Positions 61,257 to 64,000 of a stretch of DNA of 64,000 nucleotides are shown here, one piece after another; position 1 is the stretch's first letter; every line of letters starts with the position of its first letter. This DNA is from Prevotella vespertina (GTDB lineage: Bacteria; Bacteroidota; Bacteroidia; Bacteroidales; Bacteroidaceae). Made by a program: the position numbers and the translations under genes. The stretch is taken from the NCBI RefSeq assembly GCF_009728485.1, contig NZ_VVIQ01000003.1, positions 186,001-250,000 of the forward strand. Direction: 5' to 3'. The notes beneath the pieces are model-generated. The model was given only the letters and a program-made list of their open reading frames with translations. It ran no database searches and was not told where the DNA came from.

Positions 61257-61645
61257 TACTTACTAAGCGGTTCATATTCTAACCATGGTGAGAGATTAGC
61301 AGAACGATAAGAATCTACACTTTTATCAGGAACATATATGTGTTTTATCTTCGCTCCAAAGAACTCCCAATATCCAAATATTCGAGGGGGCTGAGTTCCA
61401 TGGAAAATCAGATTGTCGATACGTGCTTCGTGAAAGCAAGTACCCGAGAGAAAAGATACAGTAGAAGGTAGCTCTATCGTTCTTACTGTGGCATTATCAA
61501 AGGCTCCTGTCGCTACGTCCGTGCAACCTTCAGGTATAACAATAGACTCTTTTACTGTTGTATTTTTGAAGGCTTCCTTACTCAGCTCGACAGCTCCAAA
61601 CATACCAAGTTCTTTCAGCGATTCAAACGACCCACCTCTAAACAT
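61247..61645 (-). CDS. Silent fibre tip cassette 4
   Basis: A ~132-codon cassette in minus orientation after site D (...S-I-G-T-M-F-R-G-G-S-F), ending L-S-K-Y-H-S. It is clearly homologous to expressed cassette 1 (both have A-V/S-E-L-S-K-x-A-F-K-N, L/I-x-x-T-C-F-H, Y-V-P-D-x-S). A single A-D inversion would express it. Confidence 0.8.
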   Translation of the reverse strand: MFRGGSFESLKELGMFGAVELSKEAFKNTTVKESIVIPEGCTDVATGAFDNATVRTIELPSTVSFLSGTCFHEARIDNLIFHGTQPPRIFGYWEFFGAKIKHIYVPDKSVDSYRSANLSPWLEYEPLSKYHS

Positions 61646-61656
61646 AGTCCCGATGG
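61646..61656 (-). other. Inversion crossover site D
   Basis: CCATCGGGACT on the minus strand in the TTCC ... ATGTTT context, the same subtype as site A. It is 6 bases past the recombinase stop codon. Confidence 0.85.
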
Positions 61657-61661
61657 AACCC

Positions 61662-62693
61662 TCACCTAAACGCTCTTCGTATCTCCTTATTAATCGTTGT
61701 GTCTTTCACAGCAGAATACACCTGAGTAGTCTTGATGCTCTGATGACCTAATATATGTTGTATAATAGGTAAGCTCACTCCTTTACTCAGCAACACTGTT
61801 GCACACGTATGTCTTGCGCAGTGAAAGGTAATGTGTCTGTGGATATTAAATCGTTTGAGCACACGCTTGAGAACCAGGTTGCACCGTGCGTTACAAGGCA
61901 ACTGAAACAATTTACCAGTAGTGGTCTTGTTCTCTTGTACCATTGCAGTAGCCTTACCTCCAAACATCTTGGAGATAGGTATTCGCACCTCGTGGTCAGT
62001 CTTCTGCATACGCATCACCACCCACTTGTTCCGATAGATGTTCTTAATATGCTGCTTAGTTACTTGCACGATATCTGAGAATCGAAGACCAGAATAGACG
62101 CTGAATAAAAAACCTTTAATCACCTTTCTCTCCTCTTCAGTCAAGTCTTCTTTTACCTCCTTCTCCTCAATCCGCCTCAGTTCTCTCTCTGTCAGCGATT
62201 GCTTCTGTACATTCTCTGTTTTTATGTGATACTTGCGAAAAGGATAGACTGTCATCAGTTCCTCGTCGATAGCGAGATTAACGAATCGACGAAAAATCTT
62301 CATAAACTTAGCTATGGTGTTTATCGCATACCCTGCATTCTTTAGGAAGTTCTCAAAATCGTATATACATTTATAATCAATCTGAGTGAAGGTTATATTT
62401 TTCTTAAACCGCCTTAGCACTGCCAGCGCAGCCTTATGATTCGCAATCGTCCCAGCTGTGTATGTCTCTTTTTCAATCTCACCTTCCATCCATTCAAGAA
62501 AAGAGCTATCCTCCTTGTATGCAATCAGAGTAGGGTTATCGACCAATTTGTTGACGTCACCAATATGCTTGATGACGTATTTCCCATCAACTTGAATTTG
62601 TATTAGCGCATTATGCCCTTTAAGCTGTGCTGTTAAGTTTTGAATAAGCTCTTTGAGATTCATTTCTTTGAATTTTGAGGACAACCTGCCCAA
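61662..62693 (-). CDS. Tyrosine recombinase (fibre DNA invertase)
   Basis: A 343-residue tyrosine recombinase. A SAM-like core-binding domain spans about 60-155 and a catalytic domain follows with Arg204 (S-G-L-R-F-S-D), Lys231, His291-x-x-Arg294 (H-C-A-R-H-T), His317 (L-G-H-Q) and Tyr326 (T-T-Q-V-Y-S-A). All catalytic residues are present. It lies 6 bases from crossover site D, so it most likely catalyses inversion of the fibre cassettes rather than phage integration, which is done by the transposase. A start at codon 11 is possible. Confidence 0.85.
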   Translation of the reverse strand: MGRLSSKFKEMNLKELIQNLTAQLKGHNALIQIQVDGKYVIKHIGDVNKLVDNPTLIAYKEDSSFLEWMEGEIEKETYTAGTIANHKAALAVLRRFKKNITFTQIDYKCIYDFENFLKNAGYAINTIAKFMKIFRRFVNLAIDEELMTVYPFRKYHIKTENVQKQSLTERELRRIEEKEVKEDLTEEERKVIKGFLFSVYSGLRFSDIVQVTKQHIKNIYRNKWVVMRMQKTDHEVRIPISKMFGGKATAMVQENKTTTGKLFQLPCNARCNLVLKRVLKRFNIHRHITFHCARHTCATVLLSKGVSLPIIQHILGHQSIKTTQVYSAVKDTTINKEIRRAFR

Positions 62694-62701
62694 AAATTCA
62701 G

Positions 62702-62709
62702 TACCTTTG
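62702..62709 (+). promoter_or_regulatory. -7 element reading rightward across the structured RNA
   Basis: TACCTTTG on the plus strand. A transcript from about 62716 would be antisense to the candidate RNA and read into the 62888 gene. Confidence 0.5.
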
Positions 62710-62731
62710 TAGTCTATTAGCAGGCTGCAGG

Positions 62732-62858
62732 TGAAAAATAAAAAGCCCCCAGCCTGTTAATAGTCATCTCACCTACGTATTAACGAACGAGCGAACCCGT
62801 ACGACTGGGGGCAAATACCCTTGTCGCAGGTTCGCTTTATTCGTTAAATGTAAGTGAG
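62732..62858 (-). ncRNA. Candidate pseudoknot RNA upstream of the recombinase
   Basis: Minus-strand RNA from the -7 element at 62865-62872. Nested stems (plus-strand coordinates): 62854-62860 with 62766-62772 (7 bp), 62840-62847 with 62780-62787 (8 bp) and 62829-62835 with 62791-62797 (7 bp). The loop sequence GCCCCCAG (62805-62812 in reverse complement) pairs with CTGGGGGC (62745-62752) outside the stems, making a pseudoknot. The transcript then has CUUUUUAUUUUU, a terminator tail. No ORF fits. It could regulate the recombinase as an attenuator or act as a trans-acting RNA. Confidence 0.55.
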
Positions 62859-62864
62859 ATATTG

Positions 62865-62872
62865 CAAAGGTA
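62865..62872 (-). promoter_or_regulatory. -7 element for the pseudoknot RNA/recombinase
   Basis: TACCTTTG on the minus strand, 172 bases before the recombinase start. Confidence 0.6.
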
Positions 62873-62887
62873 GTAAAATTTAGGATA

Positions 62888-63130
62888 ATGAAGATAATAG
62901 AAGTATTGAAATTTAACCGTGAGCTAATAAAAAAGCTCAAAACGGCTGGTATACGCTTGGAAGATGAAGCGTATGTAGACTTATATACTGATTATATGGC
63001 ATTGATTGAACATGGCGAGAAAGTATCATATATCGTAGCACATCTATCAGATAAGTATGCCGTAAGTGAACGCAAAGTGTATGATTTGATTAGACGCTTC
63101 CAAAGTGACTGCAAAACGCTTGCAGTATGA
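62888..63130 (+). CDS. Small HTH-like (Mor-type?) protein
   Basis: An 80-residue helical protein. Its second half (Y-I-V-A-H-L-S-D-K-Y-A-V-S-E-R-K-V-Y-D-L-I-R-R-F) has the form of a helix-turn-helix, reminiscent of phage Mor/C activators or small regulators. It is on the opposite strand to the recombinase, 15 bases past its promoter. It may regulate late genes or the fibre locus (inference). Confidence 0.6.
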   Translation: MKIIEVLKFNRELIKKLKTAGIRLEDEAYVDLYTDYMALIEHGEKVSYIVAHLSDKYAVSERKVYDLIRRFQSDCKTLAV

Positions 63131-63196
63131 CTTGCTCTCGCTTTTCTCTTGGCTCAATAAATATTGCGACCTTTGCCGTGCAAAATAAGTGAGACA

Positions 63197-64000
63197 ATGA
63201 GAAAACAATATTTATCAGCACCGCTTCCATTTCAGGGACAGAAGCGGATGTTTGCTAAGGAGTATATTAAGGTACTCCAGCAGTTCCCTGACAATACAAC
63301 CTTCGTAGACTTATTCGGTGGTAGTGGTCTTTTATCACACATCGCCAAGTGTCAAAAACCCAAAGCCACCGTGGTATATAATGACTTCGATGGCTATCAA
63401 TACCGCTTGGAGCATATTCCACAGACCAACGAACTCCTTACAAGATTAAGAGGCGTTATTAGTGTGCCACGACATAAACCGATACAGGGAAAGGAACGTG
63501 AGCAAGTTCTAACACTGATACGTGAGCATGAATGTTTATACGGATACGTAGACTACATAACGTTGTCCTCTTCCTTACTTTTCTCAATGAAGTATGCAAC
63601 AAGCTATGAGGATTTAGAGAAAGAGACCTTGTACAATAACATCAAGGCAACGAATTATCCTCTATGCAGAGACTACTTCGACGGACTAACCATCACGTCA
63701 TGCGACTACAAAGAGGTCTTCAATAGCTACAAGGATACTCCTAACGTCGTCTTCCTTGTAGACCCTCCATATCTCAGCACAGACAGCTCGACATACAAGA
63801 TGTATTGGAAGCTATCTGATTACCTCGATGTGCTTACTATCCTCGCTGGTCACCGCTTTATTTACTTCACATCGAACAAATCCTCCATCGTAGAACTTTG
63901 TGAATGGGTAGGCAAAAACAAACTGATCGGCAACCCCTTCCAGAATTGTCACCGCCGAGAGTTCAATGCCCACATGAATTATAACTCCTCCTACACAGAC
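63197..64000 (+). CDS. DNA adenine methyltransferase (Dam-like), truncated by the window edge
   Basis: The first 268 codons of an N6-adenine methyltransferase of the D12 class. Motif I-type P-F-Q-G-Q-K-R near residue 9 and F-V-D-L-F-G-G-S-G near 36 bind SAM; catalytic motif IV is D-P-P-Y near 192. No restriction partner is visible, so it probably protects phage DNA or acts in regulation. The frame is open to the right edge. Confidence 0.85.
   Translation, partial: MRKQYLSAPLPFQGQKRMFAKEYIKVLQQFPDNTTFVDLFGGSGLLSHIAKCQKPKATVVYNDFDGYQYRLEHIPQTNELLTRLRGVISVPRHKPIQGKEREQVLTLIREHECLYGYVDYITLSSSLLFSMKYATSYEDLEKETLYNNIKATNYPLCRDYFDGLTITSCDYKEVFNSYKDTPNVVFLVDPPYLSTDSSTYKMYWKLSDYLDVLTILAGHRFIYFTSNKSSIVELCEWVGKNKLIGNPFQNCHRREFNAHMNYNSSYTD

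Larger units (their letters stand above)
23895..64000 (+). mobile_element. Mu-like transposable prophage (right end outside the window)
   Basis: An S24 repressor, a DD35E transposase plus MuB-like ATPase, GemA/DUF3164 genes, DUF935 portal, MuF, gpG, DUF1320, protease-scaffold and Mu-type capsid together define a Mu-like phage. The left boundary is not resolved. I place it at the first copy of a 19-bp repeat that recurs at 24696, to the right of the DGR promoter. The prophage extends past 64000. Confidence 0.85.

Noticed and set aside
61662-62693. Tyrosine recombinase as the prophage integrase
   Set aside because: The prophage has a complete DD35E transposase and MuB-like protein; the recombinase lies next to fibre crossover sites, which better explains it.
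1-64000. tRNA or rRNA genes
   Set aside because: I saw no cloverleaf-like segment with the conserved TTCGA arm and no rRNA sequence on either strand, although I could not run a scanner.

Overview
The window looks like the chromosome of a Prevotella-type member of the Bacteroidales. Intergenic regions repeatedly carry the Bacteroidetes -7 element TAnnTTTG, surface lipoproteins have an acidic export signal straight after the lipobox cysteine, and the housekeeping block nusB - yajC - ybbR-like - coaE - DUF5606 is of the type seen in this group. The species call is inference.

Positions 1-16.4 kb are ordinary chromosome: a fimbrillin-like surface lipoprotein preceded by a small LAGSP peptide; a queuosine pair (queF and a YhhQ/QPTR-type precursor transporter) flanking a palindromic spacer; a TlpA-like thiol protein; a Ca/Na antiporter; a Crp-family regulator divergent from a hemerythrin-type repair protein and a DUF488 protein; a small heat-shock protein; the coaE/yajC/nusB block on the minus strand; and rplY, pth and an Hsp15-like gene on the plus strand.

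Positions 16.4-23.8 kb hold a complete diversity-generating retroelement (DGR) on the minus strand. In transcription order it has a promoter, a CT-repeat ORF pair, a small LAGSP peptide, a 909-residue surface lipoprotein whose last ~64 codons are the variable repeat (VR), a 12-bp hairpin just past VR, a MutS-domain-I-like accessory gene, avd, the template repeat (TR) and the reverse transcriptase. TR and VR are 192 bp each and align without gaps. They differ at 20 positions, 18 of which are adenines in the TR coding strand. An HU-like gene with a 4 x 22-bp tandem repeat in its promoter follows.

From about 23.9 kb to the right edge lies a Mu-like transposable prophage (right end outside the window). 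It has repeat-rich DNA at its left side, an S24-type repressor with TTGCnTAAA operators, a DD35E transposase, a MuB-like ATPase and a second P-loop ATPase, and GemA/DUF3164-type early genes. A head-packaging module follows on the opposite strand (terminase, DUF935 portal, MuF protein with a C-terminal nuclease-toxin-like domain, gpG-like protein). Then come protease/scaffold, capsid, lysis (amidase plus overlapping spanin-like genes), a tail with a frameshifting chaperone and no visible sheath, and tail fibres.

The fibre gene ends in a four-cassette inversion array. Four alternative C-termini each follow a copy of CCATCGGGACT in alternating orientation, next to a tyrosine recombinase, so host range is probably shuffled by site-specific inversion. 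Two candidate structured RNAs were found in the prophage: a ~70-nt promoter-hairpin-terminator unit between gpG and MuF, and a ~125-nt pseudoknot-terminator RNA upstream of the recombinase. The window therefore holds two clear diversification systems (DGR and fibre shufflon) and one possible third (a slipped-strand dinucleotide repeat at the head of the DGR operon).
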